NCBI RefSeq assembly: GCF_041146795.1
Contig: NC_135185.1
Span: 24,622,529-24,686,528, forward strand
Length of the DNA stretch: 64,000 nt
DNA from: Maylandia zebra
Lineage: Eukaryota; Chordata; Actinopteri; Cichliformes; Cichlidae
Reading direction: 5' to 3'
A model generated the notes under the pieces. The model was given only the letters and a program-made list of their open reading frames with translations. It made no database searches and was not told the origin of the DNA. Of the stretch, positions 23,331-36,100 are shown piece after piece (the stretch's first letter is position 1; every line of letters begins with the position of its first letter). Position numbers and translations under genes: made by a program.

Positions 23331-26300
23331 TTTCAGCATACTTTCAAATGCACAAAGACATGCAATGGGACCATTAAAAACAAGAGTGGGTGTTTAGGGT
23401 GACACATTCTTTCCACAAAATAGGCAATCTTTTGTAGAATGTAGAAATTTGGAAAAGACAGAGGGAAAAAAGCACTAAACAAAGGATACACTTTTAAAAC
23501 CCATGCTCTAGGGGGAAAAGGTTAGCACTAGCCTGGGAGCAAAAGAGTGAGTAAAAGGAGGGAACTGTAATATAAACATGAACAAGAGGCACATTTAAAA
23601 GGGAATTAACAGCAATAAATACAAGATCCAATAAACAGAATGTAGGTCAAGCAGAAGTTAATCAAACAAAACTGAAATGAACAGAGGTTTCAGCGTGACA
23701 CTTCAGGATGCTGACAAACAAACCAAGTTTAATGCAGGGATTGATTGCCGTGTGTTTCTCTCCAAATGAAGCTTCTTACCGAGCAGGTAATTAGGAAGTG
23801 AGCAGATGCTAGTATTGAGCGCTCCGAGCGCCTGAAAGAGAGGCAGTAATTGTTTTCTGTTGATTACATGGCCTTTTGACAGAAAAATGGGTCACTGCAG
23901 CAGTGACCACTGGCTTGCCTGAGAAGACCTTCCAGGACACTGTTATAACAGTTAATAGTGGGGAAGTGAGAGGATCTCCAAAGCTGATTTCACGTCCACA
24001 TGTAAAACACGTGGCTGTATAAAGTGCCAACATGCTTTGCTTTTAACATGAAGTAGCATTTATGCAACTTATATACTTTTTCATATTTATTAAAGTCATG
24101 GTTTTTGCTGTTATTTGCTCTCATATGACCAATAGTTTGGTATTTATAATAATCTGACAGGTTACTTGTGTCACTGTTACACTCACATACTTTCACTTTA
24201 AACTATAGAGTTCTTTTTTTGTCCTTTCTTTTTTGTCTATTTCCTTGTGTCTGCTTCAGTATTTCAGTGGTAAAATTTTGCTTTTTTGTTTAAAATAGTG
24301 TGAAATGCATTGTTTTTCTTAAATAACTATACTATTACTAAAGGTATAATTTTGTGAAATCCCATAGAAGGAGCTCTAAGCTTTTCTTTTTGTTCTTTTT
24401 AAAAATAAAAAATGCATTTAGCTCATGAAGAGTAACAACTTGTCCTGTGCATGGATCGGCATGGAAGACACCCTAATTTGCTTTTGTTGAATACTAGCTC
24501 CATCTGCTGGTTACAGTTTCACCACTTCTAGATATCAGCAGGCAGTCCTCCCTTACAGCGACCTGTCAGACTCTTATGTTAAGGAGAATTCGTTAACTTT
24601 AAAGGTTTGCAGGCTTGTCGCCGCTTCATCTCTGTGACGTACTTTTACCGCTATCACAAAAGCAAACGCTTTAATTTATGCTTGGTAATGTAGCAGATTA
24701 AGAGCTCAAAGATAAATACAGACGCTCCTTGTTCTTTTACTGCACTTCAACTCCTCTTGGTTGCACTAACTGTTGCCCTGACAACCTTATGTCACCCTGT
24801 GAAAGTTACAATATCCCTCTGTCTCAGCTCCGCTCATCTGCTCAGCTGATTACGTCTACAGTATGTGACCCTGAACGGCCCTTTTATCTGACTGTGAACC
24901 AATTTGGCTTCCTTTCCCTGTAGAAAATCTGTAATCTATCCATGACTTCAGAGGCATTATATGGCCTTGGATTCATTTCCTGCAGACTTACTCTAATCTA
25001 GGGAACTACTACATCCCTAACCTTAACCTTAAGGCATGCCGTCACCTTTAAATTTAAGGATTTATGTTATAGCGACTTGTTTATGTTCATGAAAGGAAGC
25101 CATGTGCCCAGAATGTAACAATGTAAACAAAATGAGGTCCCCACAACATGAGTAAGACCTGCTCACCACACACACACACACACACACATTTTCTTGTCTA
25201 TCTTTGTGAGAACATTCAGCAGTGTGATATATTTTCTAGCCCCTTAACCAAGTCCTAGGCATCCAACTAAGAAGTGCGTTTGGTTCACTTGTTTAGGCTA
25301 TACTTTAAACCTATTAAATTTACTTCTAAAACAGTAAAAGCATAACAGTGCCTCAGTATTTTGCTTATGTTGGAAATGTTGGCATAAGATCCCATATACA
25401 CATGTGGATTTTTCTGTCACTGAAGGAAGTCTGGATCTGATTATTGTGAGGCAAAATCTGAAGTTATATAAAAAAGAGGATTTTTTTTTTTATATCGTGA
25501 TGATGAATCAATTTATATGACGTGGTCTTGCCAAAGACGGGTGTGGTCTTTTGTGAGGCTGTAGGGAAATATTTATATAATCATATTTTTTTCTATTAAA
25601 GAAAAGGGTCTGATTCAATGTGGTCCCCATTAAGACATCATTTAGGCTATGAAAAAATAAGAAGGAATAAATTGCTTTACAATGTTGTGGTGTGTAGATC
25701 CTGTTGACCCTGTCCTATTAATGCTTGTCTACTGAGGAAAGAGGTCCAGGCAGTTTTACTGGAATGCCTATCAGCGGGCAGCTGGCTTGTTAAATACTCT
25801 CCAGAGATTTGGTTTTGGGGTTGTTGTTTTTTTACAAACATCTGGCAGTTTGTTTCCTTTTTTACTCAAACACAACAACAATGCTTTTATTTGTTGTCCT
25901 CCAAATGGAGCAGCTGAGTCATAATAATTAACATTTTTCACATATGATGTTCTGTTGTTGGGAGGGAACAAAGGACGTTTGTTTCCACAGCACTGCAAAA
26001 ACAACTCACATGTCTGCTGATTCAGAGTTTGCATAGGATATGATGTACAAAGCTAAACTAAATCCAAGGTCAGCGTTTCATAAATGCTTTTCCCAGTCTT
26101 TTAAACTTCATCCATACTGGAGAAATATTCTTGAATCTGGAAGAAGTAAGAAAAACCACAGTTATGTAGCGAGCTGGGCCGTGGCTTCTATTTTGTGGCA
26201 GATCCTCCCCCTCGTCTGGAAGCTGTTGAATTTTTCTCCAGATGTGGCGGCCCGATCTCTTTAATGATACACCAGAGTGCAGTGCAGGCGGAGAGTTAAC

Positions 26301-27827
26301 AGAAGTAGAGGTTGAAAATAACATAAACGAGACTGCTCGAGAAGCAGGGCTGGAAAGTAAGCTTGTTGTTTAAGTTTTATGTTTGACTACTGTCGAAAAA
26401 CAAGACTTATTTTCATTTAAGGAGATTTAATTTACATTTGGGAGAGAGAGGCAACATCTGCAGTATACATGCAATTTATTGCACAATCGGGAAGATGTCT
26501 CAGTTTTCCAGCTTAGCTCTGAATCTCCATTTTTTTCCCCTAAAAGGCAATCTCTGAGATTATCCAATCTTTGGACAGCATCACTGAAATGGAGAGAGTC
26601 AGTAGTAGGAGGTTTTCATACTACTGTAAATGTGATCAGGATGCCACACAGGCTCTTCTGTCATGATGAGATGTAGCTAACTGCAGCTGAGAGTGTATGG
26701 AAGAAGAGCTATTTTTATATTTCAGTATCATTTTACGTTTAAAAGTTTGCAGGTTAAGTAAGATTTGCCGACATGCTGCGTGTGTTCTCTAATAATCAGT
26801 GACCAAGACAGGAATTTCCTCAATGAGACATTTGAGACCTGCAGGCCGACTTGCTTTTTTTCTACTCTCACATTGCCAATTTCCTAAACGACAGGTGTCT
26901 TTGACTTGGTCAGCCTCCAGAGAGAACAGGTTGCACAGCTGTCTGGCACACACTTGCATGTGCACACACACACACACAAGTAAGAAAAGAGAGAGAGAAA
27001 ATGAGGCATTTAATGAAAGATGGCAAACAAGTTTTTTTTCTTTGCTTTGGTGCACTCTGGGTTTTTGTTGGACAGCTTTGGCACTGAGGTGCTCCTGTCA
27101 TGTCTTTTGTATGCGCAAGTGGACCAAACAAAAGCTTATTGAGGAATCTCTGGGAAGCCTGAGCTGTTGGAAAGGAATGCCCTCTCTCATGGTCCAGCAC
27201 TTTAATCTTAATCATTCACTGGAGGAGGGGGGCTCCTGCATCAGGGTGACAGGAATTCACTCACTGTTGGCCCCAATAAAATCTATTAGGTGAAGAAGGG
27301 AAATAGGCTGGTCATGTTTCTGATACAGACAAATTGGACTAATTCTTCCTGTTAGCCTTTCAAAATGACTCCCTATTATTAAAGGGAACACGTGAATATT
27401 TACGTATATTTCCCTTTTTTGGGGATTGGTTGCTTAAATCCATGAGAATACACAGGCAGATGTTATTTTTTTTAGCAGTAGACACAATGGAGGATGTGTG
27501 TTTCCCCCTATAAGAAGGCGGAGTTTTCTCCCTGGGGTCCTGAGCCAAACTTGGTTATGTAAGGGATACACAGTTTCTCATCTTGATTTGGAGTTACTCG
27601 AAAGTTTACTGCCGTTTATTTTAACAACCTGTCTGTAGAAACATTTTAAAGAAAAGCTTCGTTTTTTGCCAAAGAACTGCCTTCCTATCGTAAAACTAAT
27701 TGAAGACTGACCTTAACCACTGCCAAGGACCACGCTTTTGTTGGTTAATATTCAACTGCAAAAGCGCTTGCCGTGCCTCAGGAGCAATTTGGAAATGAGA
27801 CTACACTAGCAGCCCAGACACACGGAC
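23331..27827. other. Intergenic sequence upstream of cys1
   Basis: No coding region is supported. It contains CA repeats at 25,167-25,188 and about 26,963-26,979, and otherwise unique sequence. A 164-codon plus-strand frame (26,799-27,293) crosses one CA repeat and shows no recognisable domain. The last few hundred bases presumably include the cys1 promoter and 5' leader, but I can identify no diagnostic core element. Confidence 0.5.
25167..25188. repeat. (CA)n microsatellite
   Basis: About 11 CA dinucleotides following TGCTCAC. Confidence 0.9.
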
Positions 27828-29026
27828 ATGGGCTCGGGTACAAGCCGAGGAAAAAGAGTCGCACCTGCTTGTGTCAGCGAGGTAAACGTGACCAAAACGG
27901 GGACCGATGTCGCTTCACCTCAAAAGGACAGCCGTCTGTTCAAGCCTCTTAAAATTCACTCAGTTTTGCGCAATGTGCGTAACCGCGCGCAACCTGACTG
28001 CCACAGCGAAGGGCAGGATTCGGACTTTTCTGGGAATGAGGAGGATATTGATGGAGAACTGGACACAGTTATGGCAGATTACACAGAAAGAGAGAGCGCT
28101 TCGGTAAAGAAGACCCCTCCGAAGAAGACGTTCATCAGATCCAAAACATACGGACTGTGTCATTTCAGCCAGGAGGACGCTGAAGACGACTTCAGCTCTG
28201 CTCCGAGGCTCCGAGCGTCAGGAAGAGACCAAGAGCCACGTGTCGCACACAGTGTGTCAAGAGATGTAAACAAGAAGGGCAACTCTGCCTTCGCACACGT
28301 TAAAAAGCACACATCTGGGTGTACCACCGAGCACAATGTAAGGACTTTTAAATTTCTACTTTTAAGTACTTTTGCCAGATTGTAATCCAGTTTATGAGAA
28401 CAAAAGTATGCTTTTAAAGTAACAATAACCGCGAGTTATTATTGAATGAAACACATAATATCCATCCTTCCCTCTCTGCTTTATGTCAGTCCTCCTCACA
28501 GGGCTGTTTGACAACAGAGGCTTTGTCGGAAGACGTCCCCACATCAGAACAACAACCGTAAGTAGGCAACTTAAATAAATTATTCATTCCTGACCTCAGT
28601 GGAGGAAAAATGCGCAGAGCCAGATCAAATTCACCTTAAAGGAATCGAAATACCAAATCCATTATTCTCAGAGCGTATCAGATACGCCAGATGTTTGCAA
28701 GCAGGGGAGAAACAGACAAGTGTCTATTGTTGAAGAATGCCAAAAAGAAAAACATTCATATTTCCAACTTTATTCCAACTTTCTCACAGCGCCATTTTTG
28801 TTTTGTTAGTTTTGTTTTGTTTGGGCCTCTACACTCTGAGCGTTGGGTTAAACTGTTTAAATATGTGTCACATTTTCTGTTTGTAATCTTCACCTTCCTG
28901 ATATGGGTCTCTACATTTCCCAGGACGTTTGATAGCTGCCATGGCTCTTCTCTCACCACGCCAGTCATCCTGTACGATGGATCAGAAGAGGAGCTGATGG
29001 ATACCATTGAAAGAGAGTTTAGTTGA
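27828..29026 (+). CDS. cys1: Cystin-1-like ciliary membrane-associated protein
   Basis: Three exons: 27,828-28,337, 28,490-28,557 and 28,924-29,026, joining in phase to 226 residues. The start MGSGTSRGK is an N-myristoylation signal (Gly2, Ser/Thr at 5-6), as in cystin. The C-terminus ILYDGSEEELMDTIEREFS is the best evidence: it matches the conserved end of mammalian cystin-1 (SYDHSEEGLMASIEREY). The middle is acidic, serine-rich and low in conservation, with a basic patch near residues 95-110. Cystin is a lipid-anchored protein of the primary cilium whose loss causes polycystic kidney disease in mouse. The fish protein is longer than human (158), and the human AxEGG cilium-targeting motif is not evident. 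Exon 2 could instead start at 28,502 (four residues shorter, same frame). Confidence 0.8.
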
Positions 29027-29729
29027 CCCTCCGAGCTAAGAAAGCTCTTTTAGCAAGCTCTCATGACAGGAAACCGTTTGTATTCAAAGAAAGGGAACCA
29101 GGGTTTATTCTGACAAATTTCCTGCTTGCTGGAAAGGCTGCACAATCTATATTTATGCAGGGTTGCCAGGAAAAAAATAATGAACACAGTCTGTGTTGAA
29201 CTTAAAACAGCATCACTCCCAGTCTGTGCATTTAGCCAAGTCTTATTTAACAAGATGCAGCAGTAATTGCAGAGTTAAAACACCAGCTTGAATATGTGCC
29301 AGGAAGTTCTCCTCACACTCACAAGGGTTGGGTTTCTGAAGCAGGTAGGGTGTTACTGTCCAGCTCGACTCCTACTGAGCACTCATTTGCTACCTATTAC
29401 TAACATGGTTTAACATGTCTGTTTAATGAGACAACACAGACCCTTTCTGCCAGTTCTGTAAATGTCAGCAGGAGAGGTACATGCTTGTGATCTTTTAGCA
29501 GTAAAGATGGACTTGTTTCCACCAGCGGTTTTGTGTGAGCATGTTCAGGGCTTTAGTTTCTCATGTAGCAAACCCTGCCAAGGTATGAGCAGAGAATGTT
29601 TACCTAACATTTCCTTCCTGACCGCAGCTCCTGCACTTTCTCCACCCTGCGAGAATGTGGCTACAGAGAGACTTTTAGTTGGGCAAAGTCTGTTTCTGCT
29701 GACACAATTCAGCCATTGAAACACTTCAA

Positions 29730-29735
29730 AATAAA
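29730..29735 (+). promoter_or_regulatory. Candidate cys1 poly(A) signal
   Basis: AATAAA lies about 0.7 kb after the cys1 stop codon. Further plus-strand AATAAA words occur at 29,872 and near 30,060, so the exact 3' end is open. Confidence 0.4.
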
Positions 29736-30013
29736 AGCCTGCTGCCACTTAGTGGCAGAATGCAGAAGTTGTGTGCATGAATACAAACGTGAAATTTTAT
29801 CAAACTTTTTAGAGGAAATTTCCAATATGAAAATTTGGAAGCAGAGTTAAAAAAATTTTGTGTGTGTTTGAAATAAAAAAGCAGAAAATGTCGAGTTGTT
29901 GGTCATGTGACTACTCTGGGAGAAAACGTGTCTGTAGCTGCTCTGTTCTGCTGACTGAGTTATCTGCGTATTGTAATAATCTGCATCAGGCAAATCAAAG
30001 TGTCAATCTGTCA

Positions 30014-30019
30014 TTTATT
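30014..30019 (-). promoter_or_regulatory. Candidate klhdc1 poly(A) signal
   Basis: TTTATT on the plus strand reads AATAAA on the minus strand, 112 bases beyond the klhdc1 stop codon. It lies downstream of cys1's first candidate signal, so the two convergent transcripts end close together. Confidence 0.5.
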
Positions 30020-30130
30020 CAGCGCAGTCATCGCAGGGACTGTAGGCAGACTGTACAAAATAAAATATTAATTTGTAAAACAATAAAGGAGAAATATAGC
30101 ACTTTAAACAGCATGGCATTCAAGGTCTTT

Positions 30131-33100
30131 TTAGCTAGTCATTTGCTTTTTCGAAGGCCTGTAGAAAGAGATCCTTCTCTGTAAGAGCTTCAGTAGCTTG
30201 CGAGGCAGGAGAGGAAGTTGATTTCGGAGCACCTCGTTGTTTCTCACATTCTTTGCAATGTAATCCTCACAAATCCTGTCAGGAGGAGGAAAAAAAAGCC
30301 TGTCAATTCTCATTTCTATTTTGGGAGACGAATGCATATTTAAAGTAACGTGCCCTACAAAGCAGCAGATACTTAGGACAGCAGATATTTTACTTGTCTC
30401 TAACAGAGCTGCTGCAGGACAAACTTGTTTGTAGCAATAAAGTGAGAATCACGGTAGGTCAGGCAAGGCTGATGGCGCCTGTGAAAACTCCGCCTCCTCC
30501 CACTTTACATCCTATTCATTTTGCATCGGACTTAATAAGTGCTGCAATGCTCTGTGTCGTACAAGGGATCTCGCTTTTACTTTTCTTGCCTTAGTTTTTT
30601 GACATCTTGCTGGTAAAGGTATCACAGAAAGTTTTTTTACCTAAACAGGGGATATGGTTGCGTCTGAAAAACAAGTGCATCATTGCAGTGACCCTGAAAA
30701 GAAATGCACAAGGTTTACATAGGTTCACATCCATAGACATATTTGTAGTCTTCATTTATTCACAAAACTATGTTCATTAGATCAGTTCCTTTAGCAAACA
30801 TTCTCCGTAGGTTTTTTAATGCCTCATTGTCAGGTGTAGACTGCTCTGTAGAGAGAAAGAGACCTGATGCCTTACAAAGCAAGATTAAGGGCTTAGTTAA
30901 CTTCATGGTTAACGCTGAGTTTTCAGTGTTAGAAAGGAAGTTCACTTCATGTTAGGGTACACTGCCACGGTAACTTGTACTTCAGACCTAAGGGGAGTAC
31001 TACAAATCAGGATTAATGGGTTAATTTGCGAAGTCTCGAAATGGGCTGACTTTTTTAGTAATCTATGTTGAAAACACCCAGACAGGAACATGTTCGGTTT
31101 GAAATCATCATAAAGTTCCAATTTTTTCCCTATTCTATTAATTCAGTTTGCTTCAGTTTTATTTATATAAAGTACTTAGTGTACTAGAAACAATCCCACA
31201 ACACTCTATGAGCAAGTATGTGGCGACAGTCGGAAAGAAAAATTCCCTTTTAAGAAGAAGAAATCTCAGACAGAAACCAGGCGTAGGGAGGGGTGACCCT
31301 TCCACCATGACCAGAAGAGGGAGAGGGGAAATTTAGAAGGGAGCCAATATAGGGCAGCTCATAAGGGAGAAATATGGTCTCTCTTTCAAGTCCCTGTCAG
31401 TACACTCTCTGCACCACTTTGGATCAATTGGCTTTTCAGGGAGCTTTTGGGGCAACCTGATAATAATGAATTAAAATACAGGAGCCTCAAAGTAATAAAG
31501 CATTAAATGAAATGTAAATTCTGGTGATTCTGAAATTTTACAAATATTTTATACTCGATTTTAATCAGTTGCTAACACTCGTTTACACATCTGGAATTGC
31601 AGCTACTAGAACACAGAGCAGAAACTGTTCAGGCTTTTTATAACCAGGAACACTTATTCAATCAATAAAACCTGCTTCACTTTGATCTGCAGACAAACTA
31701 ACTAACCTCTGATATAGCTGTGTTGAACTTGCTACCTCATATAGCACTCTGACCTGCTCTGCAGGTTATGTTTCAGTTAAGAGATAAACAGTACAAAAAT
31801 ACCACCTGATCACAAATCAATTCTCTGGAAAACAGTGTCACCATTCCTGGAAGAGCCCATGTAAAGGCAGATCTATAGTTTAAAAAGACTGTTTAAAGTC
31901 TATGTTTTTTGTTATAAGCATTAATAAAAAACATAGATCGTCAAAAACAAGCTCTAATTTGCATTGGCTGCAGCCATTCAAACCCACTTACACAGTGCTG
32001 CTTCGGCTGCATTTGTGTCACCTTTAGCCGATATTATATGTTCAGATTTTTCATATTTTCCTAATATGAAGAAAAAGTTTGCCCTTTCTTTTTGAAATAT
32101 GCCACTGTGCTACCAGCAGACTTGTCCATGTCTACGATTGTTGTCTTTCATGTCATAGCTTGGAAGCGCTGGGTTGACTTAGTTAATTACCACCTTTGTT
32201 TGTGTCAGTGGAAGTGAAGCCAGATAAGCAAATGATAACTGTGCACGTTGAACTTGCTTCGAAGTACAAGCCCCTGCAGTATAGAGTAAACCCTGTTTAA
32301 ATTTTACATAACATACATGTAAACAAAAACATCGTTTTCATGTTGCACCTGTGTCATGATTTCCAAAGACGTGGAAAATTAAACTAACTTCACCTTTGTT
32401 TTTAGCTTCTACATGCGTCTCCCTCTGATACTTACAGTGTCGACAAGCAAGATGTAGTCACAACTTCCACCAAACACAATCACATCAGCATCTTTGCCTG
32501 GATTAGCTGTGTGCCACAACCTTAAACAGGAGAAGGTACCACTTAAAATCTGATCACAGTTTACAGCAACGCTTTATAACGTTTGTTCAGAGTAATAAAT
32601 ATTACATTCATAAGTTGTTACCTTGGCTTATTCTTAAAGGGATGCTCTAACTCTTTCCACTTCTTTGTTTCGACATCAAGCAACCACCCATCACCTAATC
32701 GAGCAAGGTTTGTTTTACTAAGAAGAAAACAACTAGAGGACATAAAAGGACCAAAGCAGCAAAGGAAATAAACTTGAATAAGAGGATGCATTTTCTTACT
32801 CATTGGTTTGCAGTCAACACTCAGACCTCCAAACAGGAACAAGGTGTTGTCTGATACTGCTGTGAGTGTGTGCCATGATCTCCCCACCGGAGTTGGGGAC
32901 AACGGGATTCTGGAAAACCGATTTGGCATGATACACACAGTTAACTTAAAAACTCACTGTGAGCTCAGGTTCTGCATACACCACATGACAAGGTACAGTA
33001 TAGCAATGACACATGGCTACATACATTTCTGACCATGTCCATGATTCAAGGTTTAAGCAATGGATGTCATTTGTCCTGGTTTCCTGCATTTAAAAAACAG

Positions 33101-36100
33101 CACAAGTAACTTTCTCTGATCAACACAACATGCATCCATAAACACTACATCGAAAACCAACTGGGACTCTTACCATAACTCTACCTCCACAAATGTATCC
33201 TCTGTAACCGAGCGCAGCACTGCCATGGGCTGCCCTTGGAGCAGGAGCTCGGCCCTGCAAGCAAAAACAGTGTATAGTACTGTGCAAAAGTCTCAGGCTA
33301 CTCCAACATTTCTTTATTTTTTTGCTTCCAGGGACCCAGATGTTATTGGAATTGTTTTTAAAGTTCTTGATGAGTTCTCCAGACTTTCTGAAAGTCAAAG
33401 TTACCTTTTCTGTACAACATTGAGTGTCTAAGAGCATTTCAACCAATGGTGTTTTCAAAATAGATAGCATTATGAACACAGAAATGTACTACCTGATTTT
33501 GTTTCATTTACTTATTTTTTAGCCATTCAGTGATAGACTTTCTAATGTGATCATTGTCCCTGCTGCATAACCCAAGTATGCTTGAGCTTTGGTGCACAAA
33601 ACTGATGATCTGACATTTTCTACTCAATCTGCTCTCCATTAATTTCGGTAAGTCATCCCAGTCCCCAGACCATCACACTACCACCACCATTTTTGACTGT
33701 TCTGTATTGAAATGCTGTGTTAGTTTTATGCCAGATGTAAAGGAATTCAAACCTTCCAAAAAGTTAAACTTTTGTCTCACAGAATATTTTACCAAACATC
33801 TTTGAGCTCATCAAGTTTCTCCTTGGAGGTCTCCCATGAATGCTGTTTTTGCCCAGTTTCTTTCTTATTGTTGAATCATGAACTCCTAACTGAGGCTAGT
33901 GAGGCTGGCCTCTCTCTCTAGATCTCTAGATGTTTTTGTGACTTCTGTTCTAACCTCCTGGATGAGTCATCAATGAGCTCCTAGAGTAACTTTGGTCAGC
34001 TGTCCACTTCTGGGAAGGTTTACCACTGTTCCAAGTTTTCTCCGTTTGTGTATAATGGCTCTCATCGTGGGTCACTGGATTCCCAAAGCCTTATAAATGG
34101 CTTTTCAACCCTTTCTAGACTGACATATGTCAATAATTTGACTTTTCAGTTGTTTCTGTAGCTTTTTGAGATCTTTTAGCCAACTTCACTTTGTTAGACA
34201 GACTATATTTCAGTGATTTCTTGAGCCAACAGGTCTAAAGGTCTTGGGGTTTGATAGTGAAATTGAACTCAGATTGCGGTTTATCACAGTTAACTCCTTT
34301 TTAAAAAGGGGAAAATTCTGTTTTTCAGGTAGGTTTGGATAGCCTTTTTCCCTTAATAAATGAAATCATAATTTAAAAACTGCCGTTTGCGTTTACATTG
34401 GTTATCTTTGTCTGAAATTCCAATTTGTTTGATGATCTGTAATGACGATCATGTAATATGAAAGTAAATCAAATATGCAAAAAAACCAGCAAAAGGGCAA
34501 ACCCTTTTTCACACTGTACATGGTAGCATTTCTTACAGATTGCACTGGATAAGAACAACACGCATAGGTGATGATGAAATATTGCATCAGCTGTTTCTGT
34601 TCAGCTGTGTAAGCATGCCCTGCAGGAGCTGCAGTCAAAGATGTTCCACATTTCTTATACACTGTCTCATCAAAGTGTTGTATAAAGATTGCATGTGCTC
34701 AATTTTGGAACATTTTGAGAGCAACAGTCAAACATGCCTAGCCTTAGGTCTTAATAATTATCTTTTATTTATATTTCCACTTGTGAAGTTACTAATTAAA
34801 GTTTTATAGCATCAGGGGAAAAATCCCACACATGAAATTCCTGACTTCAGTCAATACCAGCATGAATTAATCTCAAACTGACTCACGTGGGTCCGCGGTT
34901 CACTCCAGCTGGACTGCATGGGGTCAAATATGTGAACTTCATTGTTCCATCCCCAAAAGACATCTCCCACCTGGCAATAACAAAAGAGCTAAGCAGGTGT
35001 AAAGAAGCTAACTTTTCTAACAAAAACCTTCAAAAAAATCTCACAGAGACAGCTAACAGACTTGTAGTGAGTAACAAAAAACCTACCCATGAAGTTTCAT
35101 CCACAATAAAGCTTCCACTCCTCCGGTCGAGATCACTCAGTAGTTTGTGACCATAACCACCAAAGTAGGCGAGCCTGGAAAAATATCACACAAAAAAATA
35201 ATTTCCAATTAACATAAAATTATACATCCAATCAAGAACAGACGTAACGCTGAATAGTTTTCAAAACTCAACACAGGTTGTGTTTTTGTTCGGATGATGA
35301 CTTTAAGATAAAGAATGCTAAAAAGATGTTGAAAGCCTGACAAAACCTGGATTTAACGTCAAATCCAAAAACAGTAAAACCAAGATTACAAGATTAACTT
35401 GTTAACAAAAAATGTTGATTGTGTGGACATCCAAATCTGCTCGGAAATTGGTGCAGGAAACAAAGACACATGGATAGCCTCTTCACTTCATGTATCAAAG
35501 TAAGATCAAACACCCAGCATTCAATTTAAAAAATGAAAAAGACACGGAAACCTAATTTATCTATTTATCTGTCCATTTTCTTTCACTTTTCCAAACCAGC
35601 GTCATGCGGGGAAAATTCAGTATCTAATCCTCAAAATTTCTTTAGTACCAGTTTTTGACAAGTAATCTTAAAAATAGATTTTAGTTCACAACTACTGATT
35701 TCCTGTAGTGATTTATGTGGTAACAAAATGCTGAAAATTAAATTTGATTAAAATTTCACTGTGCTCACCGTCCATTGTAAACCCAGCAGGACAATTTGTC
35801 TCGGGGAGAGGGGGCTGAGCCAAACTCATGCATTATCCTCTTCCATGTATATTTCCCATCTTCCAGGTTGACGCCGTACATCTGTAGGATGAGAAACACT
35901 GATCAAATCTTCATTCCTTTATCTCTTTGCTGCATTTATTTATCAACATTTAACATTTTCTTTCAGCGTCTTTCCGGTCTTTCCACCTTAAGTTCATGCC
36001 CATAGATACTTCTGTTTCGCACAACATTATAAGGTTTATGTGGAGTTTTTGACCACTAGAGGCACTACAGAGTAATCTTTAAATGATCAATACTTCCAGC

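Noticed and set aside
26799-27293. 164-codon plus-strand ORF upstream of cys1
   Set aside because: Crosses a CA repeat, has no recognisable domain, and no splice or promoter context. Opposite-strand frames of similar length overlap it.
28691-29026. 111-codon ORF as an independent gene
   Set aside because: Its end is cys1 exon 3; the upstream part is intron.
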